Origin: Clostridia bacterium | Lineage (GTDB): Bacteria; Bacillota; Clostridia; Oscillospirales; Acutalibacteraceae | DNA length: 57,433 nucleotides | Reading direction: 5' to 3' | NCBI GenBank assembly: GCA_017625095.1 | Contig: JAGALQ010000042.1 | Location: 1 to 57,433 of the forward strand | Shown: in pieces, positions 31,257 to 40,012 of the stretch | How positions within the stretch are numbered: the first letter of the stretch is position 1 | Layout: each line of letters begins with the position of its first letter | Made by a program: the position numbers and the translations under genes | Notes under the pieces: generated by a model | Databases searched by the model: none | The model's input: the letters and a program-made list of their open reading frames with translations, nothing else | Told to the model about the DNA's origin: nothing

Positions 31257-32990
31257 ATGGCAAAAGAGCTCAGAATAGGCAACGATGCTGTTGCACGCGG
31301 CCTTTATGAAGGCGGAGTACGTGTGGTTTCAAGCTACCCCGGCACTCCCAGCACAGAAATTACAGAGTTTATTTCAACATACGATGACGTATACTCAGAG
31401 TGGGCACCTAACGAGAAGGTTGCCGCTGAGGTTGCACTCGGCGCAGCTATCGCAGGCGCAAGAGCATTCTGCGGTATGAAACACGTCGGTCTCAACGTTG
31501 CTTCAGAGCCCGTTTTCACAGGCTCATACACAGGTGTCAACGCAGGCTGGGTTATCGCAGTTGCAGACGACCCCGGTATGCACTCCTCTCAGAACGAGCA
31601 GGATTCACGCCACTATGCAAAAGCTGCAAAGGTTATGATGCTTGAGCCTTCAGATTCAGCTGAATGCCTTGAATTTGCAAAGAAGGGCTTTGAGCTTTCA
31701 GAGCAGTTTGACTGTCCCGTCATCCTTCGTCTGACAACAAGAGTTGCTCACTCACGCAGCCTTGTTGAAATCGGTGATAGAAACGACATCGGCGTTAAGG
31801 AATATGTCAAGAATCCGCAGAAGTACGTTATGATGCCCGCAATGGCAAGAGGCAGACACGTTGTTGTTGAGCAGAGACTTCTCGACCAGGCTGAATGGGC
31901 AGAAAGCTGTGAGCTCAACAGAGTTGAAATGAACGACACAAAGATCGGTGTTATCACATCCGGTGTCTGCTATCAGTACGCAAAAGAGGCACTCGGCAAG
32001 AACGCATCATATCTCAAGCTCGGCTGCGTATATCCGATGCCCATAGATATCATCAGAGATTTTGCCGCTAAGTGCGACAAGGTTTACGTGCTTGAAGAGC
32101 TTGATCCGTTCATCGAAGAACACTGCAAGGCAAACGGCATTGACGTTATCGGCAAGGAAGCTTTCACCGTTCAGGGCGAATATTCACAGAGCCTTATTGC
32201 AAAGGTTATCCTCGGCAAAGAAACCGAAGCTATTTCAACAGACCTTGAAATTCCCGGCCGTCCTCCCGTGCTTTGCGCTGGCTGCCCTCACAGAGGTCTT
32301 TTCTATGCACTCAAGAAGCAGAACGTTACCGTCAGCGGTGACATCGGCTGCTACACACTCGGTGCACTTGCTCCCCTCGGTATGATTGACACCTGTATCT
32401 GTATGGGTGCTTCCGTTTCCGCTCTTCACGGCAGAAACAAGGCAAACCCCGAAAACGAAAAGAAGTCCGTTGCAGTCATCGGTGATTCAACATTCATCCA
32501 CTCCGGCGTAACGGGACTTATAGATATCGCTTACAACGCAAGCAACTCAACCGTCATTATCCTTGATAACTCAATCACAGGTATGACAGGCCACCAGCAG
32601 AATCCCACAACAGGCAAGACCATCAAGGGCGACCCTGCAACGGCAGTCAACCTTGAGGCACTTGCAAAGGCTGTAGGTATTGACAGAGTAAGAGTTGTTG
32701 ACCCCTACAACCTCAAGGAAACAGAAGCGGCAATCAAAGAAGAGCTTGCAGTTGAAGAGCCGAGCGTAATTATTTCACGCAGACCCTGTACACTTCTCAA
32801 GTATGTAAAGCACGAGAAGCCGCTCAAGGTAAACGCAGACAAGTGCCGCGGATGTAAGGCCTGTATGAAGATTGGTTGTCCTGCAATCAGCTTCCGCGAC
32901 AAGAAGGCTGTTATCGACTTCACACAGTGCATCGGCTGCGGCGTATGTGAGCAGCTTTGTGCATTCGGCGCAATTGAGAAAGGAGAATAA
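31257..32990 (+). CDS. iorA: Indolepyruvate ferredoxin oxidoreductase, alpha subunit
   Basis: 577-residue catalytic subunit that oxidises aryl 2-oxo acids (from Trp, Phe, Tyr) with CoA to aryl-CoA, CO2 and reduced ferredoxin. N-terminal pyrimidine-binding domain with YPGTPSTEITEFI; thiamine diphosphate domain with CAGCPHRGLFYALK, GDIGCYTLGALAPLGMIDTC and GDSTFIHSGVTGLIDIAYNA. Two 4Fe-4S motifs at the C-terminus: CRGCKACMKIGC and CIGCGVCEQLC. Start is ATG 31257, ten bases after AAGGAG. iorB follows after 6 bases. Confidence 0.95.
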   Translation: MAKELRIGNDAVARGLYEGGVRVVSSYPGTPSTEITEFISTYDDVYSEWAPNEKVAAEVALGAAIAGARAFCGMKHVGLNVASEPVFTGSYTGVNAGWVIAVADDPGMHSSQNEQDSRHYAKAAKVMMLEPSDSAECLEFAKKGFELSEQFDCPVILRLTTRVAHSRSLVEIGDRNDIGVKEYVKNPQKYVMMPAMARGRHVVVEQRLLDQAEWAESCELNRVEMNDTKIGVITSGVCYQYAKEALGKNASYLKLGCVYPMPIDIIRDFAAKCDKVYVLEELDPFIEEHCKANGIDVIGKEAFTVQGEYSQSLIAKVILGKETEAISTDLEIPGRPPVLCAGCPHRGLFYALKKQNVTVSGDIGCYTLGALAPLGMIDTCICMGASVSALHGRNKANPENEKKSVAVIGDSTFIHSGVTGLIDIAYNASNSTVIILDNSITGMTGHQQNPTTGKTIKGDPATAVNLEALAKAVGIDRVRVVDPYNLKETEAAIKEELAVEEPSVIISRRPCTLLKYVKHEKPLKVNADKCRGCKACMKIGCPAISFRDKKAVIDFTQCIGCGVCEQLCAFGAIEKGE

Positions 32991-32996
32991 GCTACA

Positions 32997-33572
32997 ATGG
33001 AAACAAAGAGCATAATGATTGTCGGCGTAGGCGGACAGGGTACACTCCTTTCAAGCCGACTTCTCGGCGCAGTTCTCACAGCAAAGGGCTATGACGTCAA
33101 GGTCTCCGAGGTTCACGGTATGAGCCAGAGAGGCGGCAGCGTTGTAACATACGTCAAGTACGGTGACGAGGTTTATTCACCCATCATCGAAAAGGGCGAG
33201 GCAGACTACATCCTCTCCTTCGAACAGCTTGAAGCTGCAAGATGGCTCCCCTTCCTCAAAAAGGGCGGCAAGCTCATCGTTAACACACAGCAGATCGATC
33301 CGATGCCCGTAGTTATCGGCGCAGCCGAATATCCTCAGGGCGTTATTGAGGCAATCGGTGCAACAGGTGCAGACATCACTTCAATCGACGCACTTTCACT
33401 TGCAGTTGAGGCAGGCTCATCCAAGGCAGTAAACGTTGTGCTTATTGGTGTTCTCGCTTCAAAAACAGATATCGCTTATGACACGTGGGTAGATGCCGTA
33501 AAGGCAACAGTCCCCGCAAAGTTCCTCGAGCTCAACCTCAAGGCATTCGATCTGGGCTACAACTATAAATAA
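32997..33572 (+). CDS. iorB: Indolepyruvate ferredoxin oxidoreductase, beta subunit
   Basis: 191-residue partner of IorA, built of the gamma domain of 2-oxoacid:ferredoxin oxidoreductases. MIVGVGGQGTLLSSRLLGAV near the N-terminus and SEVHGMSQRGGSVVTYVKYG are the family blocks. ATG follows GGAGAA. Part of the tight symporter-paaK-iorA-iorB-ACT operon. The length and both motifs are normal. Confidence 0.95.
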   Translation: METKSIMIVGVGGQGTLLSSRLLGAVLTAKGYDVKVSEVHGMSQRGGSVVTYVKYGDEVYSPIIEKGEADYILSFEQLEAARWLPFLKKGGKLIVNTQQIDPMPVVIGAAEYPQGVIEAIGATGADITSIDALSLAVEAGSSKAVNVVLIGVLASKTDIAYDTWVDAVKATVPAKFLELNLKAFDLGYNYK

Positions 33573-33588
33573 GAAAGCTGGGATAAAT

Positions 33589-34026
33589 ATGACACCGGTA
33601 AAACAGATTTCCGTATTCGTTGAAAACAAGCACGGCAAGCTTTCCTCAATTGCAAGACATCTTGCTGACAACGGCGTCAGCATACGTGCCCTTTGCATGG
33701 CAGACACAACCGATTTCGGTATTTTCAGGCTTATTGTTTCCGACTATGAGGCAGCTGAAAAAGCGCTCAAAGCAGCAGGTGTCACCTGCTCGGTAACAGA
33801 AGTTCTTGTTGTTGAGATTGAAGATACACCCGGCGCATTTGCTGACGCAATGGCACTTCTTGCAGATAACGCAATAAGCCTTGAATATGTCTACGCTTTC
33901 CTCACCCCCGAAAAAGGCAAGGCATATATCATCATACGCGTTGAGGACAATGCAGCTGCTGCAAAGGCGCTCCACGACGGCGGCATCAAAATCGTCTCAC
34001 AGGACGAAATCAAGGCTAACGCATAA
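33589..34026 (+). CDS. Double ACT-domain protein
   Basis: 145 residues made of two ACT domains, about 1-65 (QISVFVENKHGKLSSIARHL) and 70-140 (VLVVEIEDTPGAFADAMALL). ACT domains bind amino acids and regulate enzymes; stand-alone double-ACT proteins next to iorAB and paaK are common in Clostridia and presumably sense aromatic amino acids. No catalytic domain. It is the last gene of the operon, 16 bases after iorB, and is followed by a terminator. Confidence 0.9.
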   Translation: MTPVKQISVFVENKHGKLSSIARHLADNGVSIRALCMADTTDFGIFRLIVSDYEAAEKALKAAGVTCSVTEVLVVEIEDTPGAFADAMALLADNAISLEYVYAFLTPEKGKAYIIIRVEDNAAAAKALHDGGIKIVSQDEIKANA

Positions 34027-34035
34027 AAATATCAC

Positions 34036-34080
34036 CAAAAAAGGTTCCGGAATTTCTACATCCGGAGCCTTCTTTTTTTG
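34036..34080 (+). terminator. Terminator of the paaK-ior-ACT operon
   Basis: AAGGTTCCGGA/TCCGGAGCCTT stem followed by TCTTTTTTT. Confidence 0.9.
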
Positions 34081-34109
34081 TTGACTGACATATCATTGTA
34101 GTTTATATT
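34081..34109 (+). promoter_or_regulatory. Promoter of the GH3 gene
   Basis: TTGACT (34081-34086), 17-base spacer, TATATT (34104-34109), abutting the preceding terminator. Confidence 0.65.
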
Positions 34110-34144
34110 AATTATATATATTCTAAATCAAAGGAGCCGTTTTT

Positions 34145-36244
34145 ATGGACAAAACCACAGCTGCAAAAAAGGCAAAACAGCTTGTTTCACAAATGACAGT
34201 TGAGGAAAAAATCTCTCAGCTTCTCTATAACTCCCCTGCTATTGAAAGACTCGGCATTGATGCTTACAACTGGTGGAACGAGGGTGCGCACGGTGTTGCA
34301 CGCGCAGGCACGGCGACCGTTTTCCCCCACACAATCGCAATGGCATCCACATTTGATCCCGAGCTTATACAGGCAATCGGTGACGTAATTTCAACCGAGG
34401 GCAGAATCAAGTATAATAAACACGTAAAATACGGTGACCACGATATTTTCAAAGGTCTCACCTTCTGGGCACCAAATATCAATATCTTCCGTGATCCCCG
34501 CTGGGGCAGAGGTCAGGAAACATTCGGCGAAGACCCGTATCTTTCCGCAACACTCGGCACTGCGTTCATAAAGGGTGTTCAGGGTGACGGTGAGTTTTAT
34601 AAAGCCTGTGCCTGCTCAAAGCATTTTGCGGTACACTCGGGCCCCGAAAAAACACGTCACGGTTTCGACGCAAAGGCTGACAAGCACGATATGTTTGAAA
34701 CTTATCTGCCTGCATTTGAAAAAACAGTTGAAGCAGGAGTAAGCGGCGTTATGGGTGCGTACAACCGCACAAACGGCGACCCCTGCTGCGCTCACCCCTA
34801 CCTTCTCGTAGACATACTGCGTAACAAGTGGAACTTTGACGGCTACATTGTTTCCGACTGCGGCGCTCTCGGCGACATCTACCGCGACCACCACTACACC
34901 GACACAAAGGCAGAGGCTGCAGCAGTTGCGCTCAAGTGTACCTGCGACCTCAACTGCGGTGACACATACGATGCACTTATCGATGCATACGAGCAGGATC
35001 TTGTAACAGAGGAAGAAATAACCGCTGCGGCAGAAAGACTTTATATGATCCGCTATCTGCTCGGTGAATTTGAAGAAACAAGACCCTACAGCGACCTGCC
35101 GTTTGAAATACTTGACTGTGAAGAGCACAAGGCACTCAACCGCCACGCGGCACAGCAATGTATGGTTATGCTCAAAAACGACGGTTTCCTGCCTGTTGAC
35201 AAAAAATTCAACAAGCGTATTGCTGTTGTCGGACCCAATGCCCTTTCCGTAACAGCACTTGAGGGCAACTACAACGGCTATGCTTCCGAATACATAACGG
35301 TTGCAGACGGTGTGCGCCGCGTATTTAAGGATGCCACCGTTACGGTTGAAAAAGGCTGCAACTACTGCGACGAATATCTCAACCACTGGAGCGGATTCCA
35401 GAATATGATAAGCGACGGCATCGCAACAGCAGCTGAAGCAGACCTCACAATCCTCGCGCTCGGTCTTGACTGCTCAATCGAGGGTGAGGACACTGGCTTT
35501 GACAACGATTACACAGCCTGCGGTGATAAGAAATCGCTCTACCTGCCCGCAACACAGCAGAAGCTTGCAGAAGCAGTCTGCGACGTTTGCGACAACGTTA
35601 TAGTTGTGCTTATGTGCGGCAGCTCAATTGACCTTGGCGAAAAGGTTACAAACCACGCAAAGGCAATAATCCACGCCTGGTATCCCGGTGCCGTTGGCGG
35701 ACTTGCCGCAGCAGAGCTTATCGCCGGCGAATTCTCACCCGCAGGCAGACTGCCCGTAACAATCTTCAAAGGTGACCACGATATGCCTGATTTTGAAGAC
35801 TACAGTATGAAGGGCAGAACATACCGTTACATCGACGGCGAGGCTCTCTTCCCCTTTGGCTACGGCCTCTCATTCACAAAGTTTGATTACGGCAACGCTG
35901 TTATAGATTCAATTGATGAAAACAAAATCACCGTCAGCGTTGATATCACAAATGCAGGCGATATGACGGGATACGAGCGCGCTCAGGTATACGCAAGCTA
36001 CACTGACAGCCGCTATGCCACACCTCACTTCCAGCTCTGTGCCCTTAAATCGGTTGAGATTAACAAGGGTGAAACAGTAAAGGTAACAATGGATATTGAC
36101 CGCTACTGGTTAAAGGCTGTTAACGATGAAGGCGAGCGTGTTGAGCCCGACGGAAAGATTTCACTCTTTATCGGCGGACATCAACCCGACAGCGTAAGTA
36201 ACAGACTGACAGGCTACGAATGCATCGAGCTTGAAATCAAATAA
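34145..36244 (+). CDS. GH3 family beta-glycosidase (beta-xylosidase/beta-glucosidase type)
   Basis: Cytoplasmic 699-residue enzyme without signal peptide. The N-terminal barrel has WWNEGAHGVAR, GLTFWAPNINIFRDPRWGRGQETFGEDP, and KHFAVHSGPE (each a known GH3 block); the nucleophile is Asp about 238 in VSDCGALGD. The middle alpha/beta sandwich carries VVGPNALSVTALEGNYNG, and a fibronectin-III-like C-terminal domain ends the protein. SDCGA in place of SDW is typical of the xylosidase/arabinofuranosidase branch, which makes xylo-oligosaccharides a likely substrate. RBS is AAAGGAG. Single-gene unit. Confidence 0.92.
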   Translation: MDKTTAAKKAKQLVSQMTVEEKISQLLYNSPAIERLGIDAYNWWNEGAHGVARAGTATVFPHTIAMASTFDPELIQAIGDVISTEGRIKYNKHVKYGDHDIFKGLTFWAPNINIFRDPRWGRGQETFGEDPYLSATLGTAFIKGVQGDGEFYKACACSKHFAVHSGPEKTRHGFDAKADKHDMFETYLPAFEKTVEAGVSGVMGAYNRTNGDPCCAHPYLLVDILRNKWNFDGYIVSDCGALGDIYRDHHYTDTKAEAAAVALKCTCDLNCGDTYDALIDAYEQDLVTEEEITAAAERLYMIRYLLGEFEETRPYSDLPFEILDCEEHKALNRHAAQQCMVMLKNDGFLPVDKKFNKRIAVVGPNALSVTALEGNYNGYASEYITVADGVRRVFKDATVTVEKGCNYCDEYLNHWSGFQNMISDGIATAAEADLTILALGLDCSIEGEDTGFDNDYTACGDKKSLYLPATQQKLAEAVCDVCDNVIVVLMCGSSIDLGEKVTNHAKAIIHAWYPGAVGGLAAAELIAGEFSPAGRLPVTIFKGDHDMPDFEDYSMKGRTYRYIDGEALFPFGYGLSFTKFDYGNAVIDSIDENKITVSVDITNAGDMTGYERAQVYASYTDSRYATPHFQLCALKSVEINKGETVKVTMDIDRYWLKAVNDEGERVEPDGKISLFIGGHQPDSVSNRLTGYECIELEIK

Positions 36245-36248
36245 ACGC

Positions 36249-36276
36249 ACAAAAGCTCCGCTATGTTGCGGAGCTT
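36249..36276 (+). terminator. Terminator of the GH3 gene
   Basis: AAAGCTCCGC/GCGGAGCTTT stem, then ATCTTTTC. Confidence 0.85.
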
Positions 36277-36307
36277 TATCTTTTCATCAGATGCACCTGA
36301 CTACGGA

Positions 36308-36336
36308 TTGCAATAATTGTCGAACCGTGGTATAAT
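36308..36336 (+). promoter_or_regulatory. Promoter of the double flavodoxin-fold gene
   Basis: TTGCAA (36308-36313), 17-base spacer, TATAAT (36331-36336). Confidence 0.65.
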
Positions 36337-36368
36337 ATACAAAGAGTTTTAAACAAAGGTGATAATTT

Positions 36369-37721
36369 ATGAAAATTGCAGTTATCAACGGCAGCCCCAA
36401 AGGAAATTACAGCGTTACACTTCAGACAGTGCTTTATCTTGAAAAGAAATACCCTGAGCATCAGTTTTGCATTCTCAACGCAGGACAGCAGATAAAATCA
36501 CTTGAAAAAGATTTTTCCAAAGCAAAAGAGCTGCTTGAATCTTCAGACGCAGTGCTGTTTTCATATCCCGTTTATACTTTTTTTGCGCCGTCACAGCTCC
36601 ACAGGTTTATTGAGCTTATGAAAGCTAACGGCATTAACGTATCCGACAAATACGCAACCCAGGTCACAACCTCAAAACATTTTTACGATGTGACCGCTCA
36701 TAAATACATCGAAGAAAACTGTCAGGATATGGGGATGCGCCATATACGCGGACTTTCAGCGGATATGGAAGACCTTCTCACCGAAAAAGGTCAGGCAGAT
36801 GCAACAAAATTCTTCGACCGTTTCCTGTGGTCGGTAAAAGAGGAAGTATACAGCGCTGAGCCGAGAGTGACGGCCGACTACACTCAGGTTGCCGCAACAC
36901 CCTGCTCCGCAATCAAAAGCCAGAAGACAGACAAGGACGTTCTCATCCTGACCGATGAAACCAACCCGGATTCAAATCTTTCGGCAATGATCAATCGCTT
37001 CACTGCAGTTTCAGACTATAAAACACGTATAGTTAATATTTCGGAATATCCACTCTCGGGCGGATGCCTCGGATGTATGCGTTGCGCCGTTACGGAAAAA
37101 TGCATTTACAAAGACGGGTTTGACAGCTTCCTGCGTGAAAAAATCCAGACCGCAGATGCAATTATTTATGCGTTCACCGTTTCAGATCATTCAATGGGTT
37201 CACGCTTCAAAATGTATGACGACCGCAACTTCTGTAACGGACACAGAACAGTAACCGTCGGTATGCCCGTAGGCTACCTCGTTTCGGGTAATTACTCGGC
37301 AGAAAACAACCTGCGCAACGTTATCGAAGCGCGTAGCGAAACAGGCAGCAATTTCCTTGCAGGTGTTGCAACGGACGAATATGACACCGACAAGCAGATT
37401 GATACGCTTGCAAAAACGCTCACGTTTGCACTTGAAACAGAACACACGGCACCGCAGAATTTCTGGGGTGTGGGCGGTATGAAAATTTTCCGCGACCTTA
37501 TATATCAGATGCGCGGCATGATGAAGGCGGATCACAAATTCTATAAAAAGCAGGGAATCTACGATTTTCCGCATAAAAACAAGGGCAAGACAATGCTTAT
37601 GTATGCCGTAGGCGCTCTGCTCTCAAGCGAAAAAGTTATTGCAAAAATGGGCAATAAAATGAACGAAGGTATGATTATGCCATACCAACAGCTTCTCAAA
37701 AAAACAGACAACAGCAAATAA
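36369..37721 (+). CDS. Double flavodoxin-fold NAD(P)H-dependent oxidoreductase-like protein
   Basis: 450 residues with two FMN-reductase/flavodoxin-like domains in tandem. Domain 1 (about 1-160) starts MKIAVINGSPKGNYSVTLQT, the FMN phosphate loop. Domain 2 (about 190-350) has VLILTDETNPDSNLS and the Cys-rich GGCLGCMRCAVTEKCIYKD of NADPH-dependent FMN reductases that may carry an iron-sulphur centre. The C-terminal 100 residues are basic and partly hydrophobic. Usual members have a single domain of about 180-200 residues, so this is a fusion or duplication. The phosphate loop of the second domain is weakly conserved. Electron partner unknown. Confidence 0.8.
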   Translation: MKIAVINGSPKGNYSVTLQTVLYLEKKYPEHQFCILNAGQQIKSLEKDFSKAKELLESSDAVLFSYPVYTFFAPSQLHRFIELMKANGINVSDKYATQVTTSKHFYDVTAHKYIEENCQDMGMRHIRGLSADMEDLLTEKGQADATKFFDRFLWSVKEEVYSAEPRVTADYTQVAATPCSAIKSQKTDKDVLILTDETNPDSNLSAMINRFTAVSDYKTRIVNISEYPLSGGCLGCMRCAVTEKCIYKDGFDSFLREKIQTADAIIYAFTVSDHSMGSRFKMYDDRNFCNGHRTVTVGMPVGYLVSGNYSAENNLRNVIEARSETGSNFLAGVATDEYDTDKQIDTLAKTLTFALETEHTAPQNFWGVGGMKIFRDLIYQMRGMMKADHKFYKKQGIYDFPHKNKGKTMLMYAVGALLSSEKVIAKMGNKMNEGMIMPYQQLLKKTDNSK

Positions 37722-37726
37722 AAAAT

Positions 37727-37760
37727 CGGCGGATTCACCAGAATGATGAGTCCGCCGACT
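37727..37760. terminator. Bidirectional terminator
   Basis: TCGGCGGA/TCCGCCGA stem with an A-tract on the left and TTTTTTTT on the right, between two convergent genes. Confidence 0.85.
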
Positions 37761-37767
37761 GTTTTTT

Positions 37768-38631
37768 TTATTTTGAAAATCCGCCGTTAACCGTAAGTGT
37801 GTTATCCATAATAACCGAGGTTTTCTCAACGGGCTTTCCGAACGCGCGATAGTTGCTGAGCTTTATTTCAACCGTATACTTCCACGTTCCGTTCAATATT
37901 TTGCCGTCAGGTGAAATAACAACCTTTACGGTCGGATCGGTATAGTATATTTTTGCATTGCTGTCGCCTATTTCAAGCGGAATACCGAGATCCGTGATCT
38001 GCTTTGTAACATTACCTATATCACCTACAGCGGTAATTGCGTGACCGACAGAGCCCGAAAGCGCATCTTCTCTTGCGCCAGAAACCTGCTCTTTCATAAC
38101 CATTTCAATCACGGTGTTCTTACCCGACTTGTATGCTTTGGCGGATTTGATATCGTCACCCGTCAGGTCAGTGTAGCCGCCCGTGATACCGTCTTTATCC
38201 TCAGAATTGTTGACAAGCAGCTTTGACATCACCGACGTAATAAAATCAAAAAGCCCTTCATACTGACCGTCATTTACCGAAATACTCTTAAGGTCAATAC
38301 TGTGCTGAGATTTTACGCTTGAGTGTGTTTTTGCAGCCGCAGCCTTATAAACCTCGGCAATTTTTTCACTTGACCACGATTCGGGGTTATCTGCGTCTTC
38401 GCTTGTTTCTTCAGCGGTTACGGAGCTCTCTTCGGATACCTCTGTACTGTAATCCGTCAGCTCTGTTTCAGGCACAGAAACTTCAGTTTCTGCTACAGCC
38501 GCCGTGTCAGCCTCGGCTGATGTGATATCGGTGTGCAAATCAGCATTTTCCTGCCCGTTATTACGACAAGCCGCAAGCGAAAAAACAACGGCACAGGAAA
38601 GAATAATTGCAGATAATTTTTTTATATTCAT
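37768..38631 (-). CDS. Putative lipoprotein of unknown function
   Basis: 287 residues with a lipoprotein signal (MNIKKLSAIILSCAVVFSLAAC, lipobox LAAC with Cys 22). A Glu/Ser/Thr-rich spacer (about 25-90) suggests a wall-crossing linker. The folded part (about 90-287) contains no domain I recognise; it resembles LppX/LolA-like scaffolds only loosely in its alternating hydrophobic pattern. Exported and lipid-anchored on the outer face of the membrane. Stands alone. Confidence 0.75.
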   Translation of the reverse strand: MNIKKLSAIILSCAVVFSLAACRNNGQENADLHTDITSAEADTAAVAETEVSVPETELTDYSTEVSEESSVTAEETSEDADNPESWSSEKIAEVYKAAAAKTHSSVKSQHSIDLKSISVNDGQYEGLFDFITSVMSKLLVNNSEDKDGITGGYTDLTGDDIKSAKAYKSGKNTVIEMVMKEQVSGAREDALSGSVGHAITAVGDIGNVTKQITDLGIPLEIGDSNAKIYYTDPTVKVVISPDGKILNGTWKYTVEIKLSNYRAFGKPVEKTSVIMDNTLTVNGGFSK

Positions 38632-38733
38632 ATTATCCCCTCACATTTTTCAATAACAATAATTATATTATACAGTTTATTTTCTCTAAGTTCAAGCGAA
38701 ATCTTTTATACTGCCATTTGCTGTCAGCTTTCC

Positions 38734-38762
38734 TTGCAATCACAATATCATTGTGTTATTAT
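38734..38762 (+). promoter_or_regulatory. Promoter of the sialidase-like gene
   Basis: TTGCAA (38734-38739), 17-base spacer, TATTAT (38757-38762). Confidence 0.55.
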
Positions 38763-38821
38763 TTAATCAAAGAATCTGTTCCGCATTTGAACCAACGATA
38801 TTACAGAATTCGGGGATGAAT

Positions 38822-39895
38822 ATGAGAATTGAAAAAATCGGCGAAACCAAAACCATAATGTCCAACACTTGCAGTCACCACGGTTATTTTGCGTGGCCTA
38901 CCGCCAAGATTTTGCAGGACGGTAAAATTGCTGTCGGTGCTTCGGGATTCAGACTTGAACACGTTTGCCCCTTCGGCAAGGCGGTAATTTCTTACAGCTT
39001 TGACGGCGGCGAAACCTATACCCTGCCCGCACCCGTAATTGATACACCCCTTGATGACAGAGATGCAGGCATCTGCACATTCGGAGAGAGCGGAGTTATA
39101 TTCACATCCTTCAACAACTCTGCACAGATGCAAAGAGATTACAACAAGGACAGCCGCTATGTTCAGAGTTATCTTGACACAATAACCGCTGAAGACGAGG
39201 AAAAATATCTTGGCGCAACCTTCAGAATCAGCCGCGACTGCGGTATCACTTTCGGCGAAATTCACCGCTCACCCGTCACCTCACCTCACGGACCGATACA
39301 GCTTACGGACGGTACAGTGCTGTGGGCAGGAACAAGGTTTGACGATATTTTTGCAGGCATTGAGATACGCCGCATCGACACCGAAAGCTGTGAAACCGAG
39401 CTTATAGGAAAGATAACCTCATCGGATAAAAACGTTGTCTTCAACGAGCCAAATATGATTGAGCTGCCGGACGGAAAACTCATCTGCCACACAAGAGCCG
39501 AGAATTCAGAGCTTTTCGACGGCGGTGACGAATCGGTATTCACCATTTTTCAGAGCGTTTCGGCAGACGGCGGAAAAACCTGGACAGAGCCCCAAATGCT
39601 CCTCGATAAAACAGGAGGTGCACCTCCGCATCTCATCCGCCTCACTTCGGGTGAAATTGTTTCGGTCTACGGCAGACGCAAAAAGCCATACGGCATAATG
39701 GCTATGATAAGCCTTGATGACGGTAAAACCTGGCAGACGGATATTCCGATTTGCGAAAACCTTGCAACTGATGACCTCGGATATCCCACAACCGTTGAGC
39801 TTGATAACGGAACACTCCTGACCGTTTTTTACGACAACGAGGGCGAAGATATGCCCTGCAGAATCAGGCAGCAGAAATGGAAGCTGATACGTTGA
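38822..39895 (+). CDS. Sialidase-like / BNR-repeat beta-propeller protein
   Basis: Cytoplasmic protein of 357 residues with a six-bladed propeller pattern. Asp-box-type repeats are visible as SYSFDGGETYT, SRDCGITFGE, SADGGKTWTE and SLDDGKTWQT. Enzymes of this superfamily include sialidases and other glycoside-active proteins; the Arg triad of sialidases cannot be assigned with confidence, and absence of a signal peptide argues against action on host glycans outside the cell. ATG 38822 is chosen because GGGG lies six bases before it; ATG 38816 is also in frame. Confidence 0.75.
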   Translation: MRIEKIGETKTIMSNTCSHHGYFAWPTAKILQDGKIAVGASGFRLEHVCPFGKAVISYSFDGGETYTLPAPVIDTPLDDRDAGICTFGESGVIFTSFNNSAQMQRDYNKDSRYVQSYLDTITAEDEEKYLGATFRISRDCGITFGEIHRSPVTSPHGPIQLTDGTVLWAGTRFDDIFAGIEIRRIDTESCETELIGKITSSDKNVVFNEPNMIELPDGKLICHTRAENSELFDGGDESVFTIFQSVSADGGKTWTEPQMLLDKTGGAPPHLIRLTSGEIVSVYGRRKKPYGIMAMISLDDGKTWQTDIPICENLATDDLGYPTTVELDNGTLLTVFYDNEGEDMPCRIRQQKWKLIR

Positions 39896-39977
39896 CACTG
39901 GCTTACGGTTCATCCGTAACAACCTGCAATTATTCAGATTATTGATATTGCTTACTATATTAAATTTTCCACATAAA

Positions 39978-40003
39978 AAACGCACACCGAAAGGTGTGCG
40001 TTT
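39978..40003. terminator. Terminator between convergent genes
   Basis: AAACGCACACC-GAAA-GGTGTGCGTTT: perfect 11-base stem with a GAAA loop, between the sialidase-like gene and the tail-anchored sigma gene. Confidence 0.85.
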
Positions 40004-40012
40004 GCTATCTTA

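Noticed and set aside
34616-35386. 256-codon open frame antisense to the GH3 gene
   Set aside because: Lies wholly inside a well-supported GH3 gene and shows shadow composition (high Val, Cys, Phe) with no start signal.
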